A stretch of 64,000 nucleotides of DNA from Rhizobium sp. TH2 (GCF_024707525.1 NZ_CP062231.1:2108001-2172000); one strand, 5' to 3'. Counted from the stretch's first letter, positions 8,874-17,678 are shown. The notes: generated from the sequence alone by a model not told the origin. Numbers and translations: made by a program.

Positions 8874-10547
8874 ATGTACCGTTACGATGAATTCGACCAT
8901 ACCTTCGTCAACGATCGCGTCGCGCAGTTCCGCGATCAGGTCGAGCGCCGCCTCACGGGCGACCTTGCCGAGGATGCGTTCCGGCCGCTGCGCCTGATGA
9001 ACGGCGTCTATCTCCAACTGCACGCCTATATGCTGCGCGTCGCCATTCCTTATGGCACGCTGAATTCCAAGCAGATGCGGATGTTGGCCCATATCGCCCG
9101 CAAATATGACCGCGGCTACGGCCATTTTACCACCCGCCAGAACATCCAGTACAACTGGCCGAAGCTTGCCGATACGCCCGATATCCTGGCCGATCTCGCA
9201 TCCGTCGAGATGCACGCGATCCAGACCTCGGGCAACTGCATCCGCAATGTCACCGCCGACCATTTTGCCGGTGCCGCGGCGGACGAGGCCGCCGATCCGC
9301 GTCCCTATGCCGAGATCCTGCGCCAGTGGTCGTCGGTGCATCCGGAATTCACCTTCCTGCCGCGCAAGTTCAAGATCGCCGTCACCGGCGCAAAGGACGA
9401 CCGTGCCGCGATCCAGGTCCACGATATCGGCCTGCATCTGAAGAAGAACGAAAAGGGCGAACTCGGCTTCGACGTCTATGTCGGGGGCGGGCAGGGCCGC
9501 ACGCCGATGATCGGCAAGCGGATCCGCGAATTCCTGCCGGAGGAAGACCTGTTGTCCTACACGACAGCGATCATGCGCGTGTACAATCTCTATGGCCGCC
9601 GCGACAACAAGTACAAGGCGCGCATCAAGATTCTCGTCCACGAAACCGGCGTCGAGAAGCTGTCGGCCGAGATCGAGGCGGAATTCAACGAACTCAAGAA
9701 CGGCGAACTCAAGCTGCCCGATGCCGACATCCAGGCGATCACCAGCTATTTCGCGCCGCCGGAATTGGCACCCCGTGCCGAAGGCTGGGCCAACCTTGCG
9801 AGCTGGAAGAAGGCCGATCCGGATTTCGCCCGCTGGGTGGACCAGAACGTCAAGCCGCACAAGCATCCAGATTACGGCATGGTGACGATTTCGCTCAAGC
9901 CGATCGGCGGTATTCCGGGTGATGCCACCGATGAGCAGATGGAACTGGTCGCCGATCTCGCCGAGGAATATGCCTTCGACGAAATCCGCATCAGCCACGA
10001 GCAGAACATCATCTTCCCGCATGTGGCGCTGGCCGATCTCGAGCCGCTTTACCGCGCGCTGAAGCCGGCCAACCTGGCGACGGCGAATTCGAACCTGATC
10101 ACGGATATCATTGCCTGTCCCGGCTTGGATTATTGCGCGCTGGCCAATGCCCGTTCGATTCCGGTCGCGCAGGAGATTTCGGAGCGCTTCGGCTCGCCCG
10201 AGCGCCAGGCCGAGATCGGCGAACTCAAGATCAAGATTTCCGGCTGCATCAATGCCTGCGGCCATCACCATGTCGGCCATATCGGCCTGCTCGGTGTTGA
10301 GAAGAAGGGTGCCGAACTCTACCAGATCACGCTAGGCGGCTCCGCCGACAACGAGACCTCGATCGGCGATATCATCGGCCGTGGCTTCGAGCCTGAAAAG
10401 GTGACCGACGCGATCGAGACCGTGGTTGACACCTATCTCGGCTTGCGTCTTTCACCGCAGGAGACGTTCCTGGAAGCTTATCGCCGGGTGGGCCAGCAGC
10501 CCTTCAAGACGGCTCTTTATGGCGGCGCTGCCGCCGAAGCCGCCTGA
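8874..10547 (+). CDS. cysI: Nitrite/sulfite reductase, siroheme [4Fe-4S] hemoprotein
   Basis: This 557-residue protein has two ferredoxin-like halves and two siroheme domains. The cluster-binding cysteines lie in CPGLDYCALA and SGCINACGHHHVG. The enzyme reduces sulfite to sulfide with six electrons. The length and the ferredoxin-NADP reductase gene downstream point to the ferredoxin-type enzyme, not the NADPH type that needs a CysJ flavoprotein. No cysJ or cysH gene is in the window. The GTAGAA before the ATG at 8874 is a weak ribosome-binding site. Confidence 0.93.
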   Translation: MYRYDEFDHTFVNDRVAQFRDQVERRLTGDLAEDAFRPLRLMNGVYLQLHAYMLRVAIPYGTLNSKQMRMLAHIARKYDRGYGHFTTRQNIQYNWPKLADTPDILADLASVEMHAIQTSGNCIRNVTADHFAGAAADEAADPRPYAEILRQWSSVHPEFTFLPRKFKIAVTGAKDDRAAIQVHDIGLHLKKNEKGELGFDVYVGGGQGRTPMIGKRIREFLPEEDLLSYTTAIMRVYNLYGRRDNKYKARIKILVHETGVEKLSAEIEAEFNELKNGELKLPDADIQAITSYFAPPELAPRAEGWANLASWKKADPDFARWVDQNVKPHKHPDYGMVTISLKPIGGIPGDATDEQMELVADLAEEYAFDEIRISHEQNIIFPHVALADLEPLYRALKPANLATANSNLITDIIACPGLDYCALANARSIPVAQEISERFGSPERQAEIGELKIKISGCINACGHHHVGHIGLLGVEKKGAELYQITLGGSADNETSIGDIIGRGFEPEKVTDAIETVVDTYLGLRLSPQETFLEAYRRVGQQPFKTALYGGAAAEAA

Positions 10548-10558
10548 GGAGCAGCAAT

Positions 10559-11056
10559 ATGACCAAGATCTGGAACGAATCCGGTTTTCAGAACCAGGAC
10601 CCTTGGGTGATCGAGACCGAGGAGACCAAGGCCGGCAGCAACGAGAAGCCGATCCTGCCGCTGGCCACCTTTCTCGAAAAGGCTGAAGCCGGCGAGACTG
10701 GCCTTGGCGTACTGATCCTGCCGGCGGATAATGTGAAGGCGCTTGCCCCCCATCTCGATAAGATCGCGCTGGTGGCCGTGTCCTTCCCGGCCTTCAACGA
10801 CGGCCGCGCCTTCAGCCACGCCTCGCTGCTACGCGAACGTCTGGGCTTCGAGGGCGAAATCCGCGCCGTCGGCGATGTGCTGATCGATCCGCTGCCGCTG
10901 ATGTTGCGCGTCGGCATCAACAGCTTTGCGGTGACCAACCCGATTGCCATCCGACGGCTGGAGGAGGGGCGTCTGCCCGGCATCGACAATCACTACCAGC
11001 CGACCGCCCGCAAGTCGGAAGATCCGAAGTCCTATAGCTGGCGCCGGGTTTCCTGA
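10559..11056 (+). CDS. DUF934 protein linked to sulfite reduction
   Basis: This 165-residue soluble protein starts 11 bp after cysI with an AGGAGC ribosome-binding site. It belongs by sequence and position to the DUF934 family, often labelled as a putative accessory protein of sulfite reduction. The conserved-looking C-terminal part includes RVGINSFAVTNPIAIRRL. No catalytic motif is recognisable. The last gene of the cys operon, it is followed by a 12-bp stem-loop. Confidence 0.85.
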   Translation: MTKIWNESGFQNQDPWVIETEETKAGSNEKPILPLATFLEKAEAGETGLGVLILPADNVKALAPHLDKIALVAVSFPAFNDGRAFSHASLLRERLGFEGEIRAVGDVLIDPLPLMLRVGINSFAVTNPIAIRRLEEGRLPGIDNHYQPTARKSEDPKSYSWRRVS

Positions 11057-11106
11057 ATCAGCTGCTTGTGCGGAAATTCATTCGTACACAAACAAATTTA
11101 TCGACA

Positions 11107-11135
11107 AGAACCACCATATCGGCTATGGTGGTTCT
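11107..11135 (+). terminator. 12-bp perfect stem-loop after cys operon
   Basis: AGAACCACCATA and TATGGTGGTTCT form a perfect 12-bp stem around a five-base loop (TCGGC), 50 bp after the DUF934 stop and 140 bp before fpr. There is no T-run behind it, so it may be a Rho-assisted or processing stem, an mRNA 3' stabiliser, or an operator, instead of a classical terminator. Confidence 0.5.
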
Positions 11136-11274
11136 CGGCTGATTTGGTGCGGACAAAAATAAAAAGCATTTTCCGCCAAGGATTTCCGTGTTGGAACGCA
11201 ATGCCTTCAATATCGGCCAGGAATGTAATATCTGCCTAGCGTGACTGAATGACCGCCTTGAGGAACAGGACCGA

Positions 11275-12093
11275 ATGAACGCGCCCGCATTGAAGACAGA
11301 GATCGAACCCGTTGCCATTCCCGCCGGCGTCTATGCCGAGACGGTGACCGAGGTTCACCATTACACGGACCGCCTGTTCCGCTTCCGGATGACGCGCCCC
11401 GCCGAGTTCCGTTTCCGCTCGGGCGAATTCGCCATGATCGGCCTGATGATCGACGGCAAGCCGCTCTATCGCGCATACTCGGTTGCCAGCCCCGCCTGGG
11501 ACGAAGAACTCGAATTCTTCTCGATCAAGGTTCCGGATGGCCCGCTGACCAGCCACCTGCAGAATCTTCAGGTCGGCGACACCGTGCTGATGCGCAAGAA
11601 GCCCACCGGCACGTTGGTCAACGATGCGCTGCTGCCCGGCAACCGGCTCTACATGTTCTCGACCGGCACCGGCATCGCGCCTTTCGCGAGCCTGATCCGC
11701 GATCCCGAGACCTATGAAAAGTTCGAGGAAGTCATCCTCGTCCATACCTGCCGCGAAGTCTCCGAGCTGAAATACGGCTTCGACCTGGTCGAGGAAATCC
11801 GCAATCACGAATTCCTCTCCGAGATCGCCGGCGTCAAACTCAAGCACTATGCGACCGTCACCCGTGATGCCAACTATCCGCATCAGGGCCGCGTTACCGA
11901 CCTGATGCGCAATGGCAAGCTTTTCACCGATCTCGGCGTTCCGCCGATCGATCCTGAAATCGACCGTGGCATGATCTGCGGTTCGGCCGCCATGCTCAAG
12001 GAAACCAAGCAACTCCTGATCGACGCTGGCCTCAATGAGGGCGCCAACAACAAGCCTGGCGAATTCGTCATCGAACGCGCCTTCGTCGACTGA
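11275..12093 (+). CDS. fpr: Ferredoxin--NADP reductase
   Basis: This 272-residue FAD protein has the FAD-binding RAYSVASP motif near residue 65 and the NADPH-binding STGTGIAPFASLIR stretch near residue 130. The C-terminus resembles the bacterial Fpr subclass. It passes electrons between NADPH and ferredoxin or flavodoxin and would supply the ferredoxin-type sulfite reductase upstream. Translation starts at an ATG with an AGGAACAGGA site. It is monocistronic, ending in a strong terminator 26 bp downstream. Confidence 0.94.
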   Translation: MNAPALKTEIEPVAIPAGVYAETVTEVHHYTDRLFRFRMTRPAEFRFRSGEFAMIGLMIDGKPLYRAYSVASPAWDEELEFFSIKVPDGPLTSHLQNLQVGDTVLMRKKPTGTLVNDALLPGNRLYMFSTGTGIAPFASLIRDPETYEKFEEVILVHTCREVSELKYGFDLVEEIRNHEFLSEIAGVKLKHYATVTRDANYPHQGRVTDLMRNGKLFTDLGVPPIDPEIDRGMICGSAAMLKETKQLLIDAGLNEGANNKPGEFVIERAFVD

Positions 12094-12118
12094 TTTCTTT
12101 CTCCTCCCAAAACCTCCA

Positions 12119-12152
12119 GCCCCGTCATGATTTTCATGACGGGGCATTTTTT
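12119..12152 (+). terminator. Intrinsic terminator of fpr
   Basis: GCCCCGTCATGA pairs perfectly with TCATGACGGGGC around a three-base loop, and ATTTTTT follows at once. It lies 26 bp after the fpr stop and 11 bp before the end of the convergent GntR gene. Confidence 0.9.
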
Positions 12153-12162
12153 CGCCTGGCGT

Positions 12163-12789
12163 TCAGTCGTCTTCCGAAAGACCTTCGATAAGAGCGGCCA
12201 TCGCCGCCTCGGCTGCCGTGGGATCGCCCTGCAGCAGCGCCCGGATGACCTTCACATGCAGCTCCACCGAGCGCTCCAGCGCCGTCTGATCGGCTGCGTG
12301 AAACCAGTAGCGGCGCGAGTGGGTCTGCAGCGCCGAGAGCGCCTGGGTGATGAACGGATTGGGACAGGCCTGTTCGAGGATCTCGTCGAACTGCTTGTCT
12401 GCGGTCAGGAAGCCTTCCTTGTCGCCGGTCACCGAACATTCCGTCATCGATTTGGCGCAGGCAATCAGGGCCTCGCGCGCCTCCGGTCCGATATTGACTG
12501 CCACCAGCCGGGCGGCGAGGGGCTCCAACTGGCGTCGCGTTTCATGGATCATCGCGGGGTAGGCGGGGTCCAGTGCCGTGATCTGCAAGCCGGCGCGGGG
12601 CCTGACCTCGATCAGCCCCTGCCATTCGAGCTTCTGGATAGCCTCGCGCACCGGCGTACGGCCGAAGCCGGCCAGCGTGATCAACTGCTTTTCCGTCACC
12701 ATCGAGCCTGGCGCCAGCACCAGCGTCACAATCAAGCTTTCAAGCCGGAGATAGGCGAGCCTCGCATGGGATTCTGTGGTTTCGGCCAA
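12163..12789 (-). CDS. GntR-family (FCD) transcriptional regulator
   Basis: An N-terminal winged helix (VTEKQLITLAGFGRTPVREA) is followed by an all-helical FCD ligand-binding domain, together about 208 residues. I chose the TTG start at 12787-12789 because a CGGAGAAACCA ribosome-binding site precedes it and because two TGATATATCA palindromes then lie in its promoter. An ATG at 12867 would extend the protein by 26 residues unlike the family and place both palindromes inside the gene. FCD regulators usually bind organic acids and repress catabolic genes. No catabolic operon adjoins, so the target may be itself or a distant locus. Confidence 0.85.
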   Translation of the reverse strand: MAETTESHARLAYLRLESLIVTLVLAPGSMVTEKQLITLAGFGRTPVREAIQKLEWQGLIEVRPRAGLQITALDPAYPAMIHETRRQLEPLAARLVAVNIGPEAREALIACAKSMTECSVTGDKEGFLTADKQFDEILEQACPNPFITQALSALQTHSRRYWFHAADQTALERSVELHVKVIRALLQGDPTAAEAAMAALIEGLSEDD

Positions 12790-12802
12790 TGGTTTCTCCG
12801 TT

Positions 12803-12816
12803 GCTGATATATCAGC
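12803..12816. promoter_or_regulatory. GntR operator candidate 1
   Basis: GCTGATATATCAGC is a 14-bp perfect palindrome 14 bp upstream of the TTG start of the GntR gene. The size and the T/A-rich centre suit an FCD-type GntR dimer, so autoregulation is likely. Confidence 0.6.
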
Positions 12817-12850
12817 TATCGGCGTGTCGCATTTAGAGCGCCAGACATAT

Positions 12851-12860
12851 TGATATATCA
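12851..12860. promoter_or_regulatory. GntR operator candidate 2
   Basis: TGATATATCA repeats the core of the first site exactly, 46 bp away centre to centre, in the same promoter region. Paired sites at this distance suggest cooperative binding or looping. Confidence 0.55.
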
Positions 12861-12954
12861 GAGTCATGATGAGGCAAGCACTTCACGGTGCTTTTCCCGT
12901 GATTTGAGCGAATTATCAGGTGATTAACGGCGATTTGTGCTCCAATCGCAGACG

Positions 12955-13728
12955 TCAGTCCAAAAACTGCTCGGCAAGGATACGGTCCGACCAGGAGTGG
13001 TCGGGATCGGAGAGCAGCCACGCGGTATGATCCTTCGCCTGCTCGACCTTCACCCGTACGACGGATTTGACTTCCTTGTTGTCGGCGACAGCATTCACGG
13101 GCCGCTTCCTGGGCTCCAGCACCTCTATCTCGACACGCACGCGCTCGGGAAGCAGCGCGCCGCGCCAGCGTCGGGGGCGGAAGGCGGAGATCGGAGTCAG
13201 CGCCATCAGCGGCGCTTCGAGCGGCAGGATCGGCCCATGCGCCGAGAAATTGTAGGCTGTGGAGCCGGCAGGCGTGGATAGCAGCACGCCGTCACAGATC
13301 AGTTCGGCGAGCCGCTGGCGGCCATCGACCAGCACCCGGAGTTTTGCGGTTTGATAGGACTGACGGAACAGCGCCACCTCGTTGATCGCCAGTTCGACGC
13401 GGATATCGCCGTGCTCATCCTCGGTTTCCATCTTCAACGGATGGATGGAATTCTCCACCGCATGTGCAATCCGTTCGAGGAGGTTTTCGATGGAATACTC
13501 ATTCATCAGGAAGCCGACGGACCCCCGGTTCATGCCGTAGACCAGTTTGCCGGAATTCATTGTCGCGTGCAGCATCTGCAGCACAAAACCGTCGCCCCCA
13601 AGCGCGACGATGACATCGGCCTCCTCGGCGGACACGTTTTCATAGCGCGCCGAAAGCTCCTGCGACGCGATCTGCGCCTCATCGGCAGTGGAGGCGGCGA
13701 ACGCAATGGCTCGGAACTGGCGCGGCAT
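12955..13728 (-). CDS. nadK: NAD kinase
   Basis: This 257-residue protein has the family GGDG motif (VALGGDGFVLQ) near residue 43, an NRGSVGFLMN segment and the C-terminal NAD-binding TPAGSTAYNFSAHGPI. It phosphorylates NAD to NADP with ATP or polyphosphate in the cytoplasm. The gene stands upstream of the GntR gene on the same strand with 165 bp between it and the TTG start, and 169 bp from the divergent cobF. Confidence 0.95.
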   Translation of the reverse strand: MPRQFRAIAFAASTADEAQIASQELSARYENVSAEEADVIVALGGDGFVLQMLHATMNSGKLVYGMNRGSVGFLMNEYSIENLLERIAHAVENSIHPLKMETEDEHGDIRVELAINEVALFRQSYQTAKLRVLVDGRQRLAELICDGVLLSTPAGSTAYNFSAHGPILPLEAPLMALTPISAFRPRRWRGALLPERVRVEIEVLEPRKRPVNAVADNKEVKSVVRVKVEQAKDHTAWLLSDPDHSWSDRILAEQFLD

Positions 13729-13897
13729 GGCACTCGATCATCTGGTTGCGATGGGCAAGTGCTACAGCAAATCCTGAACGATCAAAAGCCCTTGGCTGAT
13801 ATCGGCGGGCAGTTTCTGTTTGACGCTGAATGGCGCAGCGAGGCATGGAAGGTGCTGGAGTGAAGGACTAAACTCGCCCTGGACCAGGAACCATCCC

Positions 13898-14671
13898 ATG
13901 CGCAATATCCTCATCGTCGGCATCGGCGCCGGAAATCCAGAACATATGACGATCCAGGCGATCAACGCGCTCAATAGCGCCGACGTGCTGTTCATCCCGA
14001 CCAAGGGCGCCAGGAAGACCGAGCTCGCGGACGTCAGGCGCGAAATCGTTTCGCGCTTCGTCACCAATCCGAATAGCCGCACGGTGGAGTTCGCCGTTCC
14101 CGAGCGCAAGACCGCCGACCGGACCTACAATCAAGGCGTTGACCAATGGCATGCAGCCATCGCCGGAATCTATGAAGGCCTGATCGGCGGCGAACTCGCG
14201 GACAATCGGACCGGGGCCTTCCTCGTCTGGGGCGATCCGATGCTCTATGATTCGACGATCCGCATCATCGAGCGGGTCAAGGCGCGCGATCGGGTCGCCT
14301 TCGACTATTCAGTCATCGCGGGCATCACCAGCCTACAGGCGCTCTGTGCCGCCCATCGCATCCCGCTCAATCTGGTCGGCAAGCCGGTGGAAATCACCAC
14401 CGGCCGGCGACTGAAGGAGAGTTTTCCCGAGAAAAGCGAGACGTCGGTCGTGATGCTCGATGGTCAGCAGGCCTTTTCCGATATCAACGATCCCGATGCG
14501 ATGATCTATTGGGGCGCCTATCTCGGCACGCCGGCCGAGATCACCATATCAGGCAGGCTCGCGGAAAAATCCGCCGAGATTGCGGAACGCCGCGCCAAGG
14601 CCCGCGAAGAGATGGGCTGGATCATGGATATCTACCTGCTTCGCAAGGGCGCCGATTTCGACGAGGCTTGA
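13898..14671 (+). CDS. cobF: Precorrin-6A synthase (deacetylating) CobF
   Basis: This 257-residue tetrapyrrole methyltransferase has the N-terminal SAM-binding GIGAGNPEHMTIQAINAL. It methylates precorrin-5 at C1 with loss of the acetyl group, a step specific to the oxygen-dependent cobalamin route. The ATG at 13898 with AGGAA eight bases upstream gives the conserved MRNILIVGIG start; an upstream in-frame start would add an unrelated tail. It heads the cob series. I see no B12-box-like sequence in the 169-bp leader, so a cobalamin riboswitch is not evident. Confidence 0.93.
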   Translation: MRNILIVGIGAGNPEHMTIQAINALNSADVLFIPTKGARKTELADVRREIVSRFVTNPNSRTVEFAVPERKTADRTYNQGVDQWHAAIAGIYEGLIGGELADNRTGAFLVWGDPMLYDSTIRIIERVKARDRVAFDYSVIAGITSLQALCAAHRIPLNLVGKPVEITTGRRLKESFPEKSETSVVMLDGQQAFSDINDPDAMIYWGAYLGTPAEITISGRLAEKSAEIAERRAKAREEMGWIMDIYLLRKGADFDEA

Positions 14672-14746
14672 ATTGGCGAATTGCGGGGCTGCTTGCCCTG
14701 TCGGAGCAAAAAGCGTTTAGTTCGGGGCAACGGTTTTGGAAGGCGG

Positions 14747-16318
14747 ATGACACAACGAGCGACAGCACAGCGGGCTATGGTGAGCGACGATCTCCGGCGC
14801 GGCGCCTGTCCAACGCTGTCTGCGCCGATGCCGACCGGTGACGGCCTGCTCGCCCGCCTGCGGCCGCTGGATTGTCTGATCACCACCGCCGAGCTTCGCG
14901 CCATCGCCGAGGCGGCCGCGGAATTCGGCAACGGCATTCTAGAAGTCACCGCCCGGGGAAGCCTGCAGATCAGGGGCCTCAGGCCCGAGACGGTCGCACC
15001 GTTCGAGCGTGCTGTGCTGGCTTCTGGCATCGTCCCGGCCAGCGGCGTGATGGTCGAGGTGCCGCCGCTTGCCGGCATCGATTTCAGTGAAGTGATCGAT
15101 CCGCGCCAGCTGGCGCGAAAAATCCGGCAGGCGATCGAGACCCATGTCCCGCCGCTCGTGCTGGCGCCGAAACTGGCAGTTATCGTGGACGGACGCGGGC
15201 GGTTTCATCTCGGCGATGTGACAGCCGATGTAAGGCTGACGGCGATCGATGAGGAGAAGTTCCTGCTTGCTGTCGGTGGCACCAATCGCACGGCGCGGCC
15301 GATTGCTGTGGTAAGCGCGGATGGGGCGGTCGCTGCGGTCATCCGCTTGCTCGAAGAGATTGCCGAAATTGGGCCGATCGCCCGGGGCAGGGATGTGGAT
15401 CTCACGGGGCTCGATAGTCTCCATGAGCCGTCGGCAAATGAAATTTCGGTTCATCGTGACGTCGAGCCTTTCCTCGGCATTCGCGATCTTGGCACACCCC
15501 CCTCTGTCCTGCCGGACATCTCCCCCTCAAGGGGGGAGATCGACTCGTGGGGCTCATTCGCTCCAGACGCGCCGCTTGGTGCAGTTCTACCCGGTATACT
15601 GGCCCCGAACCTGGCCAGGAAGTCGATTGAGGCGGGGAGCGTACTCCACCCAATCTCCCCCCTTGAGGGGGAGATGTCCGGCAGGACAGAGGGGGGTATT
15701 CCGGATGCAGAGCGTGGTGAAAACCACATCCTCGGCATCGCCTTCCCGTACCGTCAGGCAAACGCCGACGATCTCATCGCTTTCATCGACACAATTGAAA
15801 CAATTGGCATTTCCGAAATCCGCCTATCACCTGCGCACGGCTTCTTCCTAACCGGCCTTTCCCCCGATGCAGCCCTCCAAGCCGAAGCCGCCGCCCGCCG
15901 GCACCACTTCTGGACATCCTCCAACGACCCCCGCGCCAATATCGCCCTCTGTTCCGGCACATCAGGCTGCGCGTCCGCCTTCTACGACACGCGTGCCACC
16001 GCCGAAGCCCTGCGACGACACGCGCCCGCACTGCTCGACGGCTCCCTCGCCATCCACCTCTCCGGCTGTGCCAAGGGCTGCGCCCATCCCTCCGCCGCAC
16101 CGCTGACGCTTGTCGGTGCGCCATCAGGCTACGGCCTTGTCGTAAATGGTGTCGCCTCCGCCAAGCCCGCCCACTACATTGCCGCAAAAGACTTGGGAAT
16201 CGCCGTGGAAAGGCTTGCGTCCCTCGTGGCAGGCGCTAAGGAAGCGGGCGAAACCGCGCGCGATTGCCTGGCGAGGCTTGGCGCGGACCGGATTTCGGCA
16301 GCCCTCATATTGGACTAG
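14747..16318 (+). CDS. cobG: Precorrin-3B synthase CobG with an in-frame repeat insertion
   Basis: This 523-residue protein resembles a sulfite-reductase half: a first nitrite-reductase-like domain (RRGACPTLSAPM, TGDGLLARL) and cluster-binding cysteines in CSGTSGC and SGCAKGC. It uses oxygen to make precorrin-3B in ring contraction. The family is usually near 450 residues. Residues about 250-317 are encoded by a 202-bp palindromic repeat and read like repeat-derived sequence (DISPSRGEI, ISPLEGEMSG). The frame stays open through it and all later cysteines are present, so the enzyme may still work. The ATG at 14747 has GGAAGG three bases upstream; an ATG at 14777 is the alternative. Confidence 0.88.
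   Translation: MTQRATAQRAMVSDDLRRGACPTLSAPMPTGDGLLARLRPLDCLITTAELRAIAEAAAEFGNGILEVTARGSLQIRGLRPETVAPFERAVLASGIVPASGVMVEVPPLAGIDFSEVIDPRQLARKIRQAIETHVPPLVLAPKLAVIVDGRGRFHLGDVTADVRLTAIDEEKFLLAVGGTNRTARPIAVVSADGAVAAVIRLLEEIAEIGPIARGRDVDLTGLDSLHEPSANEISVHRDVEPFLGIRDLGTPPSVLPDISPSRGEIDSWGSFAPDAPLGAVLPGILAPNLARKSIEAGSVLHPISPLEGEMSGRTEGGIPDAERGENHILGIAFPYRQANADDLIAFIDTIETIGISEIRLSPAHGFFLTGLSPDAALQAEAAARRHHFWTSSNDPRANIALCSGTSGCASAFYDTRATAEALRRHAPALLDGSLAIHLSGCAKGCAHPSAAPLTLVGAPSGYGLVVNGVASAKPAHYIAAKDLGIAVERLASLVAGAKEAGETARDCLARLGADRISAALILD
15496..15697. repeat. RIME-like palindromic repeat inside cobG
   Basis: A perfect 45-bp inverted repeat (15496-15540 and 15653-15697) flanks a 112-bp spacer. Each arm is itself part palindrome (CTCCCCCTCAAGGGGGGAG). 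The outer ACCCCCCTCT and the CATCTCCCCCTCAAGG core recur at 39653-39818. This is the architecture of rhizobial intergenic mosaic elements, but here it lies within coding sequence and is translated. Confidence 0.9.
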
Positions 16319-16320
16319 AC

Positions 16321-16956
16321 ATGACCGAATACGACTACATCCGCGACGGGAACGCCATTTACGAGCAATCCTTCGCGATCATCCGTGCCGAGGCCGATCT
16401 CAGCCGTTTCAGCGAGGCCGAGGCCGATGTCGCCGTACGCATGGTTCATGCCGCAGGCTCGGTCGATGCCGCCCAGCATTTTGAATTCTCGAAGGATTTC
16501 GTCCATGCCGCGCGTTCTGCGCTGGCCACTGGGGCGCCGATCTTCTGCGACGCCAACATGGTCGTCCACGGCGTCACTGCTGCTCGGCTGCCGGCAAACA
16601 ATGAAGTAATCTGCACGCTCCGCGACCCCAAGACCGTGGGGGTCGCCAAGGAAATCGGCAACACCCGTTCCGCCGCCGCGATCCGCCTTTGGGGCGAGCG
16701 GATGGCCGGCTCCGTGGTGGCGATCGGCAACGCGCCGACGGCCCTTTTCTACCTGTTGGAACTCCTGCGCGACGGCCTGGTGCCGAAGCCCGCTGCCATC
16801 CTCGGCATGCCCGTCGGCTTCGTCGGCGCGGCCGAATCCAAGGCGGCACTGGCGGAAAATTCCTATGGCGTACCTTATGCGATCGTTCGCGGGCGTCTGG
16901 GCGGCAGCGCCATGACGGCGGCCGCGTTGAATTCGCTTGCGAGGCCGGGCCTATGA
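16321..16956 (+). CDS. cobH: Precorrin-8X methylmutase CobH
   Basis: This 211-residue protein carries the mutase motif with the catalytic His near MVVHGVTAARLP and the conserved NTRSAAAIR. It moves the C11 methyl group to C12, giving hydrogenobyrinic acid. The ATG at 16321 is two bases after the cobG stop and gives the typical MTEYDYIRDGNAIY start. Its stop overlaps the cobI start as ATGA, so translation is probably coupled. Confidence 0.95.
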   Translation: MTEYDYIRDGNAIYEQSFAIIRAEADLSRFSEAEADVAVRMVHAAGSVDAAQHFEFSKDFVHAARSALATGAPIFCDANMVVHGVTAARLPANNEVICTLRDPKTVGVAKEIGNTRSAAAIRLWGERMAGSVVAIGNAPTALFYLLELLRDGLVPKPAAILGMPVGFVGAAESKAALAENSYGVPYAIVRGRLGGSAMTAAALNSLARPGL

Positions 16957-17678
16957 GCGGGCGTCTGATCGGCGTGGGCACCGGACCGGGCGATCCGGAT
17001 CTGCTCACTGTCAAGGCGGTCAAGGCGATCCAGAGTGCGGATGTACTCGCCTGGTTCGCCAAGGAAGGCCGGCGCGGCAATGGCCGTGGTATCGTCGATG
17101 GCATCGTTCGCGATGGCACGATCGAACTCCCACTCTACTATCCCGTCACCACCGAGATTCATCGGCAGAAGCCGGAATACGTCCATCAGGTCACCGGCTT
17201 CTACGAAGCCTCGACCGAGATGATCGCGGCGCATCTCGACGCCGGACGCAATGTCGCGGTGCTCTCCGAGGGCGATCCGCTATTCTACGGCTCCTACATG
17301 CATCTGCATGTGCGACTGGCGAACCGCTATTCCGCCGAGGTGATCCCCGGCGTCACCGCCATGTCCGGCTGCTGGAGCCAGGCCAATCTGCCAATCGTGC
17401 AGGGCGACGACATCCTCTCCGTCCTGCCGGGCACGCTGGACGAGGACCAGTTGGTTCGCCGGCTAAGGGATACCCAGGCCGCCGTTATCATGAAGGTCGG
17501 CCGCAACCTGCCGAAGATCCGCCGCGCGCTGGCAGAGGCCGGCCGCATCAACGACGCCTTCTACGTCGAGCGCGGCACCATGGCCAACACGGCAATGACG
17601 CCACTTGCTGCAAAATCCGACGATGAGGCGCCGTACTTTTCGATTGTGCTGGTTCCCGGCTGGAAAACCAAGCCATGA
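16953..17678 (+). CDS. cobI: Precorrin-2 C20-methyltransferase CobI
   Basis: This 241-residue SAM-dependent methyltransferase has GVGTGPGDPDLLTVKAVK at the N-terminus and SEGDPLFYGSYMHL near residue 105. It turns precorrin-2 into precorrin-3A, the first committed cobalamin step after the branch from siroheme. Start and stop both overlap the neighbours by four bases (ATGA), so cobH, cobI and cobJ form a coupled block. Confidence 0.95.
   Translation: MSGRLIGVGTGPGDPDLLTVKAVKAIQSADVLAWFAKEGRRGNGRGIVDGIVRDGTIELPLYYPVTTEIHRQKPEYVHQVTGFYEASTEMIAAHLDAGRNVAVLSEGDPLFYGSYMHLHVRLANRYSAEVIPGVTAMSGCWSQANLPIVQGDDILSVLPGTLDEDQLVRRLRDTQAAVIMKVGRNLPKIRRALAEAGRINDAFYVERGTMANTAMTPLAAKSDDEAPYFSIVLVPGWKTKP

Noticed and set aside
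8697..10280. 527-codon minus-strand frame opposite cysI
   Set aside because: It is an antisense shadow of a well-supported sulfite reductase gene; no domain is recognisable.
13729..13897. Possible cobalamin riboswitch before cobF
   Set aside because: I looked for the B12-box core and typical hairpins and found none in the 169-bp leader; a covariance-model search would settle it.
15402..15761. Minus-strand frames across the cobG repeat that encode proline/arginine-rich peptides
   Set aside because: The peptides come from the palindrome arms, which are open in several frames; cobG in the plus frame is the supported gene.
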